64,000 nt of DNA from Morella rubra (GCA_003952965.2 CM025849.1:27554221-27618220); one strand, 5' to 3'; shown: positions 1 to 11,400, counted from the stretch's first letter. A program made the numbers and translations. The notes: a model not told the origin generated them from the sequence alone.

Positions 1-367
1 ACTCACAGTTTTTAAATTGTATCATTCCAGACAATATTTCAGGTGAGGAAACCTAAGAAGAGGACCTTAAAACCTAGGAGAGGGGCTGACGAGGACGTCC
101 TCTTCCCTTTTTGTTATTTCAGTAAAGGTTTAGATATAATTTTTGAAAGAGCCGACATGAGCCTCCGATGTGTGGTGGTCATGGGTTATTCGGCCCAGTA
201 AAGTTTAGGGTTTTTAACCAATTGATATTTTGAGACTGTGTTGTAATTACTTCAAGTTATCGTTTGAGGAGCAGGTTCTAATGTTTCATTACGCGCATTA
301 GTCAAAAAAAAAAAGGTTTTTCCGCTGCAAGAATTTAGTAAGTTCGCTTGAGTAGGAGTCACTAGGG
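1..367. other. Unassigned sequence beside truncated Copia element
   Basis: No coding region is recognised. The stretch ends near 304-314 in a run of 11 A, after which the sequence passes into the proline-rich tail of the Copia integrase reading frame. An A-run at an abrupt boundary is compatible with the 3' end of a retroposed sequence, but no target duplication could be identified because the element continues past the window or was cut. Treat as unknown. Confidence 0.3.
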
Positions 368-1909
368 TTAGGGCGTTAACGTGGGAGGAGAGGCAGGAGG
401 AGAGGGACTGAGCACAGGAGGAGAGCTCGTAGGAGGGTCGGAAGAGACAGACGAAGGGAGCACAGTAGAGGGCAAAGGAAATTGAAGAGGTGGCAGAGGG
501 TTGCTAGGAATAGGGGGCACCGGTGGGGCTGAGGCAAACGGAAAAACATGTTCATCAAAGCGAACATCTCGAGAAATATAGGTGCGACCAGTAGGGCGAT
601 GGAGACATAAATATCCTTTATGGTCAGGACTATAGCCCATAAACACACAAAGAGTGGATCTGTAGTCAAGTTTGTGGCGATTAAAAGGGCGAAGGTTTGG
701 CCAACAAGCCGAACCAAAGACCTTAAGGAATTTATAATCGGGGTTGGTCCGAAAAAGACATTCAAAAGGACTCTTGCCATGAAGAACCGGACTGGGAAGT
801 CTGTTAATCAAATAAACAGCAGTCTGGAAGGCTTCAGGCCAGTGAACCAGAGGGACAGAAGCATGGGCAAGCAAGGCAAGACCAGTTTCAACAATATGAC
901 GATGCTTGCGTTCAATAGAGCCCATCTGTTGATGAGCATGGGGACAAGAGACACGGTGTCGAATCCCGGAGGCATGAAACAAAGAACGCAAGGCTTGAAA
1001 CTCGCCCCCACCATCGGATTGAAACTGTCTAATTTTAGTGGAGAACTGACGTTCAACATAGCGTTGGAAAGCAGTAAAAATAGCGAAGACATCAGATTTG
1101 TATAACATAGGAAAAAGCCACGTAAATCGACTAAAGTCGTCCACAAAAGACACATAATAACGAAAACCAAGTTTAGAAGCCGTAGGGGAAGGACCCCAGA
1201 CATCGGAAAAAATTAAATCCAAAGGAGCAGTAGAACGACATGGAGCAGGAGAGTAGGGAAGCTAGTGCGTCTTGGCTTGGGCACAGGCCGGACAGACAGC
1301 AGGCGGTCTGGTAGAGATTGAAGGGAGCTGCTGAGTGGACAAAATGTGACGAACAACACGGAAGGCTGGATGTCCAAGGCGAGCATGCCAGGTGGTGGTG
1401 GAGGTATGGAAAGCCTGAGGAGGAGTGGACGGTGGAAACACGTAGAGTCCATTGCTAGTGTTGCCGTGGAGAAGTGTGGTCCCCGACGCTGCATCCTTCA
1501 CAAAAAACTCACGTGAGTGAAACTGGAAAAACACATTATTGTCGTCACAGAATTGTTTGACAGACACGAGATTTTTTGTAATATGGGGAACATGTAAGAG
1601 ACGATGGAGAAGAAATTTGGACTGAGAAGAGGAGAGAACAGAGGACCCAATGTGACAAATAGGAAGAGGTTTACCGTCACCAACACGAAGTTGGTCATCA
1701 CCAGTATAGTCAGAGGCTTGGAGATTCAACTGTGAGAAGTCAGAGGTCACATGGTTTGTAGCAGCGGTGTCGGGGTACCAAGCTTGATCCGAAGGAGTAG
1801 TAGAGGAGCTGTAGTACGCCATGTGCGCAGGAGGCTCACTCTGGAAAGCTTGGTGAAACGGTTGTAGCAGTTTAGGGCAATGTGACCCACTTTGAAACAG
1901 ACCTGGCAT
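368..1909 (-). pseudogene. Copia pol: protease end, GAG-pre-integrase and integrase core
   Basis: The frame contains the protease-like YPDTAATNHVT, then the pre-integrase WHARLGHP with downstream CPACAQAK, then an integrase core. Integrase acidic positions are visible in order: D of FSDVWG, D of FQSDGGGEF, and E of GSIERKHRHIVE. A premature TAG at 1259-1261 splits the frame immediately after the CPACAQAKTH motif. The C-terminal region carries FGSACWPNLRP and VFMGYSPDHKGY, conserved in plant Copia proteins, then a Pro/Ser-rich linker ending at a stop at 368-370. The reverse transcriptase that should follow is absent. Confidence 0.88.
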
Positions 1910-2794
1910 ACAGGACGTGTTGCAGGACTATACTGAGAGTGGGAAGGTGGACCACGACCATTGCCACGACTGCCACGAGAACTCCCATTGCCTCGTCCAT
2001 TTCCGCGACCACCAGGGCGTCCAGGGGAACGTCCACCGCGAGCACCATTTGGAGAAGAGGACGAAGACTTGGTGGTGATGTTTGCTGATATATCAGAGGA
2101 CCCAGAGGCATGATGTCGAAGACGGATCTCATGAGAGAGCAAGTGGCCATAGAGATGTTCAAAAGAGATCGGTTCGAGTCTGGTAGTAACAGAGGACACA
2201 AAAGAGTCATATTCGGGACCCAAACCAGCAAGGAGATAGGTGACGAGCTCAATGGAGGACAAAATCTTGCCAGCAGCAGCAAGAGTATCACTGATATTTT
2301 TGAGCTTACAAAAATAGTCAGTAGCAGAATCAGTCCTTTTTTTAGAGTAGCTAGTTGGTATTGGAGATGTATCAAACGAGCTTGAGATTGAGACTGAAAC
2401 AAAGTCTCAAGAGCAGTCCAACAGCACGAGAAGTAGAGTAACCGACAACCTGAGAGATGAGAGGCTCTATAAGAGAGGAAATAAGGGCACTAAGTATCAT
2501 CTGATCCTGTTGAACCCACTGGGTATATGCCGGGTTGAGTGAGGTAGTGGTGGAGGTAGGTGTAGTGGTGGAAAGAAACTCAGCCGACGAAGGAGAATAA
2601 CCATCAACAAAACCATAAAGACGTTGGCCCTTGAGATATGGAATCATCTGGGCTCGCCATAGAAGGTAGTTTTCATGGGAGAGTTTGACGGTGACAAGGT
2701 GTGGAAGAGAGGAGACAAGGGTAGGTACAGAGGTGGGACTGGAAAGACCAGAGGAGGTCGGTGGGGTGCTCATGTCGTCGTCGGTGTCTGGCAT
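1747..2794 (-). pseudogene. Copia gag polyprotein (UBN2-type, with CCHC knuckle)
   Basis: Starts at the ATG at 2794, or an in-frame ATG at 2773 just before the motif MSTPP. The N-terminal half has the LSHENYLLWRAQMIPYLKG signature typical of plant Copia capsid proteins. The reading frame shifts near 2410. The downstream half has a long Gly/Arg/Ser-rich linker and a single zinc knuckle CQVCFKVGHIALNC, the nucleocapsid motif that binds element RNA. Another frameshift just past the knuckle (about 1860) separates gag from pol. The product would normally form the virus-like particle in the cytoplasm; this copy cannot make it intact. Confidence 0.85.
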
Positions 2795-2818
2795 GCAGAG
2801 AAGACGTAGGTCATAAAA

Positions 2819-2831
2819 GGCTCTGATACCA
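2819..2831 (-). other. Primer-binding site, initiator Met-tRNA type
   Basis: The minus strand reads TGGTATCAGAGCC, the common plant Copia primer-binding site complementary to the 3' part of initiator methionine tRNA. It sits directly inside the LTR and fixes element orientation. Confidence 0.9.
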
Positions 2832-2985
2832 TATAAGAGCACGTTTGAGAGATATTTTATTATATTCATTTGTATGAGAGTTATACTTTATATAGAGCAC
2901 CGTACCGCGAAACACGGTAATAAGAATAACAGAAGAATATTTCTACGTAAAAGAATATGCTAACACGTAAAAGAATATGCTAACA
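2832..2985 (-). repeat. 5' LTR of Copia element (about 154 bp)
   Basis: On the minus strand it begins TGTTAGCATATTC at 2985 and runs to the primer-binding site. A TATA-like CTCTATATAAAG lies at about 2887-2898, as expected for an LTR promoter. Two tandem 20-bp copies (2945-2964 and 2965-2984) form its outer end. The exact inner end is uncertain by a few bases because a clean CA terminus is not visible. Confidence 0.75.
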
Positions 2986-3795
2986 AACTATACAGCTCAG
3001 CTATTCTAGAACTCTTGTAGAAGAGGTGGGTGATGTGGAGAACGGTGTGGCTCTGTTGCTGAAGCTGGTGTGTTGACATCGCTATCGTCTGACGCTTGGA
3101 TTTCCTCCTCAGATAATGTCATGCCGACCCTTCGTCCGTTTGCATGAGTCGGTGGGCAGGGGATTAGAATTTTTTCTCTTCTCGGCAAACAGCAAAATAG
3201 TAATATAATTTGTTCAGGTAATAAAATAGTTATATTAAAAACAAAAAAATAAGTGGAAAAGATTTATTCTGTTTATATTTTAGAGATAAATATAAAATCA
3301 GTTTATATAATATACATAAAAATCAAATTATCCTTAGTATTATAATAAAAGTATAAAATTAATCTTTTTGTTTTTACTTTTATTTTTTAGACTGATTTTA
3401 TGTTTTTATGAGATCGAAGAGATTAATTTTATGTTTTTATTATTATTTGGATTAATTCTATTTTGAAATATAAAAGATTGATTTTGTAATATTTATCCCT
3501 ATATTTTAATATATTGGGAGTGACGTTTCTTCTTCGCATTTAAAAAGAGAGTTTATCTCGTTACTTATAAAGAAAAAGCACTACAAGGCTTTTTAATACT
3601 TTGGGAGAAAAGCGTTTACTTTCACATTTTTGAGAAACTGGTATGATATTTATAAGGAGTTGGTGACAATAAGATGCATTGATTATTTCTTTGGCCCCTT
3701 GGCTCCGCGATTTTCGGTTGTTGTCTTCTACTTTACTTTGAGTCAGAGAGATAGAGAGAGAACTATCTATATATCCTCCAAACAGAGTGCGAGCG
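2986..3795. other. AT-rich intergenic region upstream of XRN-like gene
   Basis: About 800 bp between the Copia LTR and the exoribonuclease gene. A 60-codon minus-strand frame at 3006-3188 has no recognisable family and I do not call it. From 3190 to 3560 the sequence is very AT-rich with many short runs. A CT/GA-rich tract with TATCTATATATCC (about 3763-3776) lies shortly before the start codon and may belong to the promoter or leader. Confidence 0.4.
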
Positions 3796-3807
3796 ATGGA
3801 GTACTAG
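3796..3807 (+). promoter_or_regulatory. Three-codon upstream ORF before XRN-like start
   Basis: ATG-GAG-TAC-stop ends 11 bases before the family-conserved start codon at 3819 and is in a different frame. If it lies in the mature leader, ribosomes would meet it first. Whether it affects translation is inference. Confidence 0.4.
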
Positions 3808-3818
3808 TGAGTACTGAG

Positions 3819-6800
3819 ATGGGTGTGCCGTTGTTTTACCGGTGGCTGACAAATAAGTACCCTAATGTGACAACGAAAGCCATCGAAGAGAGAGGAGTTT
3901 TAGATACAACCTTGCCAAACCCAAATGGCATAGAGTTTGATAATCTTTACCTGGACATGAATGGCATAATCCACCCCTGCTTCCACCCCGAGGATCATGT
4001 TCGTTCATATCTCGTTTCTCTTTGTGTTTTACAATTTCACATATATAGTGTATGGTTACATGTAGTTTACATTCATCTTTGCTTTTCAAGAGACAAAACA
4101 TATATATGTTCATTTGAAATGAAGATCGAATGTTCTACCAAAACAAACACTGTTCCGATAATCTTAAGGTGTCGGTGGTGAGAAACTTGCATCACAACTA
4201 CTTTTCTAAGATTTAGAGATTTTGTAACTATTTGGCGCACTTCAATTTCTGAAACATTATATGTTTTTGTTTTTTTGATTCTGAAAATATTTTAGTTCTT
4301 TGTAGCTAGTTGATGACCTGTGTGTTTTATATTCTTATCTGGTTCATGATCAGGAATGCCCCCCAGAAACGTTCGAACATGTGTTCAATAACATCTTTGA
4401 ATATATTGATCACCTTTTCAGCATTATAAGACCGCGGAAGTTGCTTTACATGGCCATCGGTGAGTTCTGTCTTGCTTGCTGCAAAATACACGTGCTTTGT
4501 TGTGGCGTGTTGAATCGTTAATAGCTTACTCGCTTACTCATTTTTTATTAGAATCTGAGAGATGGTTCGACGATCTTTGTGGCATTTTTAATTGATGTAC
4601 TTCACTTTTGCCGATACGTAGATGGAGTAGCCCCACGGGCTAAAATGAATCAACAACGATTAAGGCGTTTTCGGACAGCAAAGGACAAAGAAATTGCTGT
4701 GGGTTTTCTTTAATCTGTGTTTTTTATGTTGTTTTGCTCCTAGTACTTCACTTTTGCTCTTATACTACTATTCTCTATTATTCAGGAAGCAGAGGAGGAC
4801 AAACTGAGAGCAGAGTTCGAAATGGAAGGAAAACCGGTTCTCCCGAAGCACGAAACTGAAGTTTCAGATTCGAATATAATCACCCCAGGGACAGAATTCA
4901 TGTACAGATTGTCAGAGGCCCTCAGAAGCTATATTACTTCACGTATAAGCAATGATCGGGGCTGGAGGAACATCAAGGTGTGTGGTCCATATGCTAAGAT
5001 TTATGAACTTTTACTTTGTTAAAAACTCTTCCGATCATTCGTTCTTTAATTTATTTGTTTTCTGATCGTGCAAGTAGGTCATTCTTTCTGATGCTAATGT
5101 ACCCGGTGAGGGGGAACACAAAATAATGTCGTTTATACGTCACCAGCGAAATGTCACCACTTACGATCCAAATACTAGACACTGCCTTTATGGTCTGGTA
5201 TGAAACTCTGCTAGCTTCTGTTGTCTGCATTGTCATTGAGAAATAATATGCATCCCTACTTCGCTTCATCACTTGATTTTAATTTTAAGATGAATGTTGT
5301 TATCAAATGTCTTCTTCGTGCAGGATGCAGACTTGATAATGTTGGCTTTAGCAGTGCATGAAGTTCATTTTTCTATTTTGAGAGAGGTGAATATGTCTAA
5401 TTATCATAAATTTAGAGATACTTGCCTTAATGTTGGGTTATAGGGTGCTGGATAAGGATGTTTCAAGCTGGTCAGCCCTGTTCCTTGTGTGTGTGTGTGT
5501 ATATCTTTGGCCGCTGAATGAAACTGATTCATCTAATAGGGCAAGATGCTGCCTATCATTCATCGGTCACATTAAGCACATTAACTAGGGGCCTTAGACA
5601 CTCACAGAGTGATATTTGTTGAATCATTGTTTGTATGTCTTAATCTGCACATTTTTGCATCTTGGGTACAGGATGTGCAACAACAAGGCCAACAACAGAT
5701 TCAGGGATCTTCTAACATGACCAATAAAAGTACTTCTTTGGTAAAAAAGCCTTATGAGGTATAATTCATGGCCATTTTGCTGTGACGTGAGTTCATAGAT
5801 TTTTTTTTTTTTTTTAATGTGCTTAAACAATCTTGTTTCTATTACATTTGCAGCTTCTACATATATGGATTTTGCGGCACTATTTGGAGCTTGACATCAA
5901 AGCCCCTGTTGACTCTAATCCACCTGATAATATGAAGATCGATCTTGAGCGGATAGTAGATGACTTTATATTCATGTGTTTTTTTGCAGGAAATGATTTC
6001 TTGCCCCACATGCCCTCATTGGACATTCATGAGGTGTCATTTCTCTCTTAGCTTCCACTACCAAAGGCACTGGTCTTGAAGTTGAAAACAACTTTTGATT
6101 AGTGTCTGCTTAAAAAAAAAAAAAAAACTACAAGGCCAACAAGAGATTCAGTGTCAGATATATATGTTCTAGCCCTTCTCCTTCATTTAATTAGTTAACG
6201 CTTCCTTAAATAAATTTTAAATTAAAATACTCTAATGATTTCATTGGAACAACAGTATTAAAGCAAAAGCTATTCAACAATGTTACATTTGTTGGCGTGA
6301 GCTCTTGATTATGGTTTTCATAAGAGTTGCAACAGAATATATCTCGTTCATGTGACAATGATTTCTTTTTGTTTTAGGCATGTAACAGTGATCTCAATTA
6401 TCATATTATGAGCAGCATTAAATCTAATAACGTCCCTGCTCATTAAGCAAACCATTATGCAAACGAAATAGCATCTTGCTGTGGATCTAATCTGATGAGA
6501 CATGTACCATATTTGGTCTTCTGATGCTGCTTTGTGTAGAGAGGGTATAGATAATGAATTTCTTTTCTTGGTAAAAGTTTCAAATACTGATTACTATAGC
6601 AACGAACTAATTTGTAACATAAAAACTGAGTACTATAATAATGAACTAATTTGTAACATACCTTTTCAGGGTTCTATTGATCTGTTGATTAGTGTCTACA
6701 AAAAAGAGTTCAAGAATCTAGGTGGCTATCTAGTCAACATGAGTCAGGTATACCATTATATGAATTCTCACATTGTAGTTTTGTTCCAATATCAGTCGTG

Positions 6801-9800
6801 CTTGCAAACATTTAAGATGTTTTGCCTTTTATGTCCAAAAGGATGTTGAAAACAAGAACATGGGTTATATAAAACTTTCTCGAGTTGAGAAGTTCATTCT
6901 TTTGGTTGGCTCATATGAAGAGAAAATCTTCAAGAAAAGATTAGCATTACGAGAGCGTAAACTCAAACAACTTTGCAATTACTCCGATGAGGTGAGTCAA
7001 TTTTTTCCAATTAAATTTCAACCAGATTAATGCATGCATGCATCTGCTACAAAGCTAACAGATCTGATGCTAATTTGAATGCCTTTCTAGCAAGCTGAAT
7101 ATAATGAAGGTGGTAGTTTGGAGATTGGGACAGATAACAGTTCTGGTGCATCTTTAAGTCTGACATTGCTGATTTGTCTCAGGTAACTTCCCCATTCACA
7201 AGAAGAGAGTAAAATTGGATGGTTATGTTGACAGAGACAAATTTGTATTTCAGATGGTTGCAGTGGTCCTACTTTTTCTTTTCATTTATATATAAATGTA
7301 TATTCTTTGAATAAATTGGTCCTGCAGTTGCTTTGTAATCACAGAAATAAGGGCCCCTTAGGATATGCTACTGAGTATTCTTGATTAATTAGTTGGGTAC
7401 TTCCTTTCTTGGTTTGCAGATAATTGATCAAAATACAAAAGAGTTGAAGGAAAAATTAAAACATAATCTCCGCAAGAACACGGACCTCTTTAAGCAGGGA
7501 GTTTGGACTGACAAGGTATGAATCACTGCGGTCTGAAGATTGTCTGTCCTTCCTTCTTGAGTAGACTCCTATGCATGTGTGTTCTTAGATATGCTTGGTG
7601 GGTTTATTCTCATACCGTACACAGGTGAGACTGGGGACTCTTGATTGGAAACAAAGATACTACAAAGAGAAATTTCCTGCAGAAAGCTCCCAAGATATTG
7701 GAAACCAAAAGAAAGAACTAGTAAGCTTTTATTCTTAGATTTGTATCACAGTTTCTCCGGAAATAGCAACCCCTTGTCCGTTTTCAACTGAACATGATCT
7801 ATTCAATAAGTGTAGCTGAAGCTCAATTTAGCTGATGTTGCATTAGAGCTCGCCAAATTTTAGGTCTCTAGCACATGTAGACTAAATTGTTGGGCTCTTA
7901 AATTTTTAACTTCCGTTGCCTGATTACTTGAAGGTTACGAAGTACACTGAAGGATTACTGTGGGTTCTCCTATATTACTTTTCGGGAGTCCCATCATGGA
8001 CATGGTAAGACAATGGCCTACGATTAAGAGCCCTTTTCTAATGCTGCTTGATGATGTAACGAACATAATAATGAATGATCTTTGCTGAGGCACGCTATAG
8101 GTTTTATCCGTACCACTATGCACCATTTGCTTCGGATATGAAGGGCCTTGCTCAAGTCAGAGTGAAGTTTAAAAAGGGTTCTCCCTTCAAACCATTTGAT
8201 CAACTGTTGGCTGTCCTCCCCCCAAAGAGGTAACTCTATCTTTACTGTTCGTTCTCCATTTTGAGTTTTTCTTCTGTATTTCAAATAAATGCTAAAGTGA
8301 ATAATTGTGCTTCTGTACAGTGCTCATGCTCTTCCTAAAGTTTACCAGGCTCTTCTGACAGATGAGGGATCCAGAATTATTGATTTTTATCCAACTGGTA
8401 AAGTTTAATTTGTAGTATTTTTTGGTCCAGTTAATTGGTATGCAAAAGTTAACATAGCTCTTTTTTCTGGCTTAGATTTTGATATAGATACAGATGGAAA
8501 ACGTTTTATGTGGCAGGTTTGCTTTTGTTTCTTATATTTTCCGTTGCTTTCCTGTTATCCTTTAAATTTCTTATTGTCTTAGTGATCTTTGCTATTTTCT
8601 TTTGTCTCATCAAGGGAATATGCAAGCTTCCTTTTATAGAGGAAGGACGCCTTCTATCTGAAACCAAAGAATTGGATAAGGATCTATTGGTATGACATTG
8701 TATCATAGCCTATCCATAGGAATATAGGACCTTTTGAAGGTGCTTGATTTTGATTGTTTTCGCAATTTATGTTTTGTAGGAGGTTGAAGCAGTAAGGAAC
8801 AAGAACAGTGTCGATCAATTATACTTGAGTAGCACGCAAGAGTTGGCATCACAGATTTTGGCACTTTCTTTTAATCAGAAGGAACTTGTTGAGATAGATA
8901 CCGCTAAGAGGTTGGTGGATTGTTGTACTAGTTTACAGCTTTGTTGAGCTTGGACTGTAGAGCCATGGACTGATACTACTGCCAGAGTCCTTACCCATGA
9001 AGGAGAGCTGTTGCCAATTTTCTTTCTTTGACATCAAATTTATTATAGTTGTTGTATGATTGATTATGAACAGATATCCTCCAAGAAACTAAATAAATTT
9101 TATCTTTTTCTCCTTTTAGTGATGGGATTGGGGGTTTTATACGTCTGAGCGATCAGGATACTGAAATGGTTCAGAGGAAAGTAAAGAACAACGATGAAGA
9201 GAACTGTGTCTTGTAAGGAAACGAAATATAGACGACCATTTTTTAAGTCGTCTCCTTTGTGTTCTCTGATATTATCTTTATTTATGTTTCAGATGTGTGT
9301 CTTTTGAGACAGCAGCTGTTGTTGTGCACATTCCTCGTTTGCTCGAAGGTGTTAAGCTTCCGGAAAAGGTACTTCAATTTGAAAATCACAAGCTTACTAC
9401 TCACTCCAACTGGAACAACCCATTGTTTATAATTCTAGAAAATGACCTCAGCAGACAGAAGCAGGAGTTCATATTTGATGTTTTTACCCGCCAATTAAGT
9501 TTTACTGATTCCTTTCCCTCTTTTCTGCTTTACTCCGTACTCGCTGATCAAAGCCAAACTCTACATTTTACTAATACCTTCTTGCAGTTGATGAATACTA
9601 ATAAAATAAACAAGTAGAATAGAATTGACAACCCAAACCGCAATATTTTTTATGCAGAATATTAGTGAAGCTGATCTAATGGAAGCGGTTCTCTGGCATG
9701 AATACGAAGTTAACAAACCCCCCAATAAGTAAGTCATCTCTGTTCTTCTGTACTATATGTTGTGGCTATTCTATGGGGACTTTTCTGTTGTAGATGCACT

Positions 9801-10700
9801 TGGGTGACTTGAATGTGGTCTACAGATTGATGCATGGAAGGGGCTTTGTTCGCAATTCTGCTGAGGCAACATTCAAAGTCGCTGGTAATGGGAGGGGTAT
9901 GGGTAGAGGAAAAGTGAATAACAGTTTCAATAGGAGGGAACATGTTGAGTGCAGTTCTGGCCCAAGCTGGACCTCTAAGTCAATACATGAGGGCTATGAG
10001 GGCTATGGCAGAAGATTTACTTCGGATGCATCTTCCGAGGTGATATACAAAGGTGCTGGAAATGGATGGGGTGCTGGGAGAGGACCAGGGAATACCGGTT
10101 TGAATGGCCGGGAACATATTGAGAGCACTCGATGGGGAATTCCACACAAAGATGCTGGTAATGGATGGGGGGCTGGGAGAGGACATGTGAATACCGGTTG
10201 GGCAGAGAACATATTGAGAGCACTCGTTGGGGAATAAATAAAGATGCTGGTAATGGATGGGGGCTGGTAGAGGACAAGTGAATACCGGTTTGAATAGCAG
10301 AGAACATATTCAGAGCACTTCTTGGGGAATGCCGCATAAAGATGCTGGTAAGGGCTGGGGGGCTGGCAGAGGACAAGTGAATACCAGTTTGAATAGCAGA
10401 GAACACATTGAGAGCACTCGTTGGGGAATTCCACACAAAGATGCTGGTAATGGATGGGAGGATGGTAAAGTTTCAAGTCCTGTTGGATCAAGTAGTAACC
10501 TAAAACAACAGGCCAGACCTTATGGAAGGGCTCAGCCGATTAACAACAGCTTCCGGCCTGGTGTAGATGGTGTTACCTATGGCACAAACAATGCCTGGCG
10601 ACCGAGCACAAAATATGGGTCTTATTCTGGTAATCACCAAGGGAGGGGACAGCATGGCTCGACAGATTCTGCCAGGGGAAGCGGCTCCCATTACAAGTGA
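3819..10700 (+). CDS. XRN2/3/4-type 5'-3' exoribonuclease, multi-exon, with indels
   Basis: Family: 5'-phosphate-dependent 5'-3' exoribonuclease, acting in RNA turnover and transcription termination. The start at 3819 gives the conserved [10 protein letters not shown]. Exons read as GT-AG: 3819-3998, 4354-4459, 4622-4698, 4786-4977, 5078-5197, 5324-5386, 5672-5758, 5854-6033, 6670-6747, 6842-6991, 7091-7182, 7420-7515, 7625-7720, 7934-8004, 8101-8229, 8321-8397, 8476-8516, 8615-8689, 8780-8910, 9120-9212, 9293-9368, 9658-9728, 9794-10700. Catalytic acids all present: D46 (LDMNG), D96 ([15 protein letters not shown]), E196/E198 (PGEGEH), D226/D228 (LDADLIM), D323 ([11 protein letters not shown]). 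The C-terminal family motifs FKPFDQLL and [10 protein letters not shown] follow. Odd points: the segment joining exons 6-8 is only about 29 residues and lacks the CCHC knuckle seen in plant XRNs; exon 11 is 92 nt, one short of keeping frame; exon 22 to 23 is out of phase, with TAA directly after KPPNK if unspliced; the repeat tail has a further shift near 10200. Length would be about 1060 residues. The orthologue among XRN2, 3 and 4 is not decided. Confidence 0.9.
10052..10439 (+). repeat. 99-bp (33-residue) tandem repeats in XRN-like C-terminus
   Basis: Four adjacent units start at 10052, 10151, 10243 and 10341, with a partial fifth at 10440 and a diverged unit near 9880. Lengths are 99, 92, 98 and 99 bp. 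Each encodes a version of [10 protein letters not shown], then [12 protein letters not shown], then a tryptophan-glycine turn. The 7-bp deficit in unit 2 and the 1-bp deficit in a G-run of unit 3 move the reading frame, so the array is open in two different frames. Gly/Arg/Trp-rich low-complexity tails are compatible with RNA or protein binding, which is inference. Confidence 0.9.
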
Positions 10701-11214
10701 AATCCAAAATCTTCGGCCTTCATCGAACATCTTTGTTTCTTCTCATGCTAATAGTTTCTGCGCAACAGTATTCGATGACAATGCGAGTGTCTTTACATGA
10801 GCTAAACAGGCTTTTTTGTATCATCTAATTTGATATCAAGGTTTTGCTGCCATTTCCTCTGGTCTAACATGTCTAAGATGCTACGTTTGTAAAGGATGTC
10901 TTACTTCCGCTGTTGCCCTTGCCTCCAATTTTTTTTTTCTCTGTCATGATAGTTTAACCTTCGGTTTTTCAAGTTTTTGTGGGCAGACTCGTTTCTTGTC
11001 GTGTCAAATATATTAAATAAAACATAACCTGCTCTGTAATCATGTGGGTTTGTGTAATGGCTCCTACTGGTGGGATTTCAAATAGAAAAGAAATGTTTTC
11101 TGTTGTTTAGAATTTAGAGGGAATCATTGAATTCTTCCACCAAATTGGAGGTTTGTCTAACCTGCACAAGTTTATTACAGAGCGGTTTCCCGATGCCTCA
11201 ACTTGAGAGCAATT
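10701..11214. other. Probable 3' UTR and downstream flank of XRN-like gene
   Basis: Non-coding sequence after the TGA at 10698-10700. It is T-rich, with AATAAA-like AAATAAAACATAA at about 11014-11026 as a possible polyadenylation signal. No gene is seen. Confidence 0.4.
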
Positions 11215-11400
11215 GACTTTGACGTATGCTGGGGGATGGAAATTGCGTTAGGTTTCATCTGCATAACGCTCCACTAGAGATTCCACGCTACACAAGCTGT
11301 AGATATCACTCGGAAGAATTGAAAGGTTTACGGTAGTCTCGAAAAGACAATGTGGAAAGCCCGGATAAACTCCTAAAATGCTTTTGAAGTAAAAGCCCTT
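11215..11400 (-). pseudogene. Stranded TNL leucine-rich-repeat fragment
   Basis: The DNA is clearly related to LRR exons of the TNL cluster 20-50 kb away. GGGGATGGAAATTGCGTTAG corresponds to the region at about 35052-35075. The stretch CTGCATAACGCTCCACTAGA corresponds to 44829-44850. AGACAATGTGGAAAG is shared with 35234-35248 and 62038-62052. Order and minus orientation match the intact LRR exon. No open frame survives and no other TNL exon is nearby, so this is a relic, probably of an old duplication or translocation. Confidence 0.75.

Larger units (their letters stand above)
368..2985 (-). mobile_element. Ty1/copia LTR retrotransposon, truncated (LTR-gag-integrase)
   Basis: Read on the minus strand, the order is LTR (2832-2985), primer-binding site (2819-2831), gag, zinc knuckle, protease region, GAG-pre-integrase and integrase. 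Integrase before reverse transcriptase is the Copia arrangement. Reverse transcriptase and RNase H should follow below position 368 but nothing recognisable is there, so the element is truncated. The coding sequence is broken by a frameshift near 2410 within gag, another near 1860 just after the zinc knuckle, and an in-frame TAG at 1259-1261 between GAG-pre-integrase and integrase. It is therefore a non-autonomous relic. Only one LTR is present, so LTR divergence cannot be used to date it. Confidence 0.93.

Noticed and set aside
620..1105. 161-codon plus-strand frame opposite the Copia integrase
   Set aside because: It is the antisense shadow of the integrase coding region; the minus strand has clear conserved integrase motifs.
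3006..3188. 60-codon minus-strand frame beside the Copia LTR
   Set aside because: No recognised family, no supporting signals, and it lies at an element boundary; could be a relic of an older element but cannot be supported.
10003..10491. Long minus-strand frames rich in Pro/Ser/Cys across the XRN C-terminus
   Set aside because: They are antisense readings of the 99-bp tandem repeats; the repeat period is a multiple of three, so several frames stay open.
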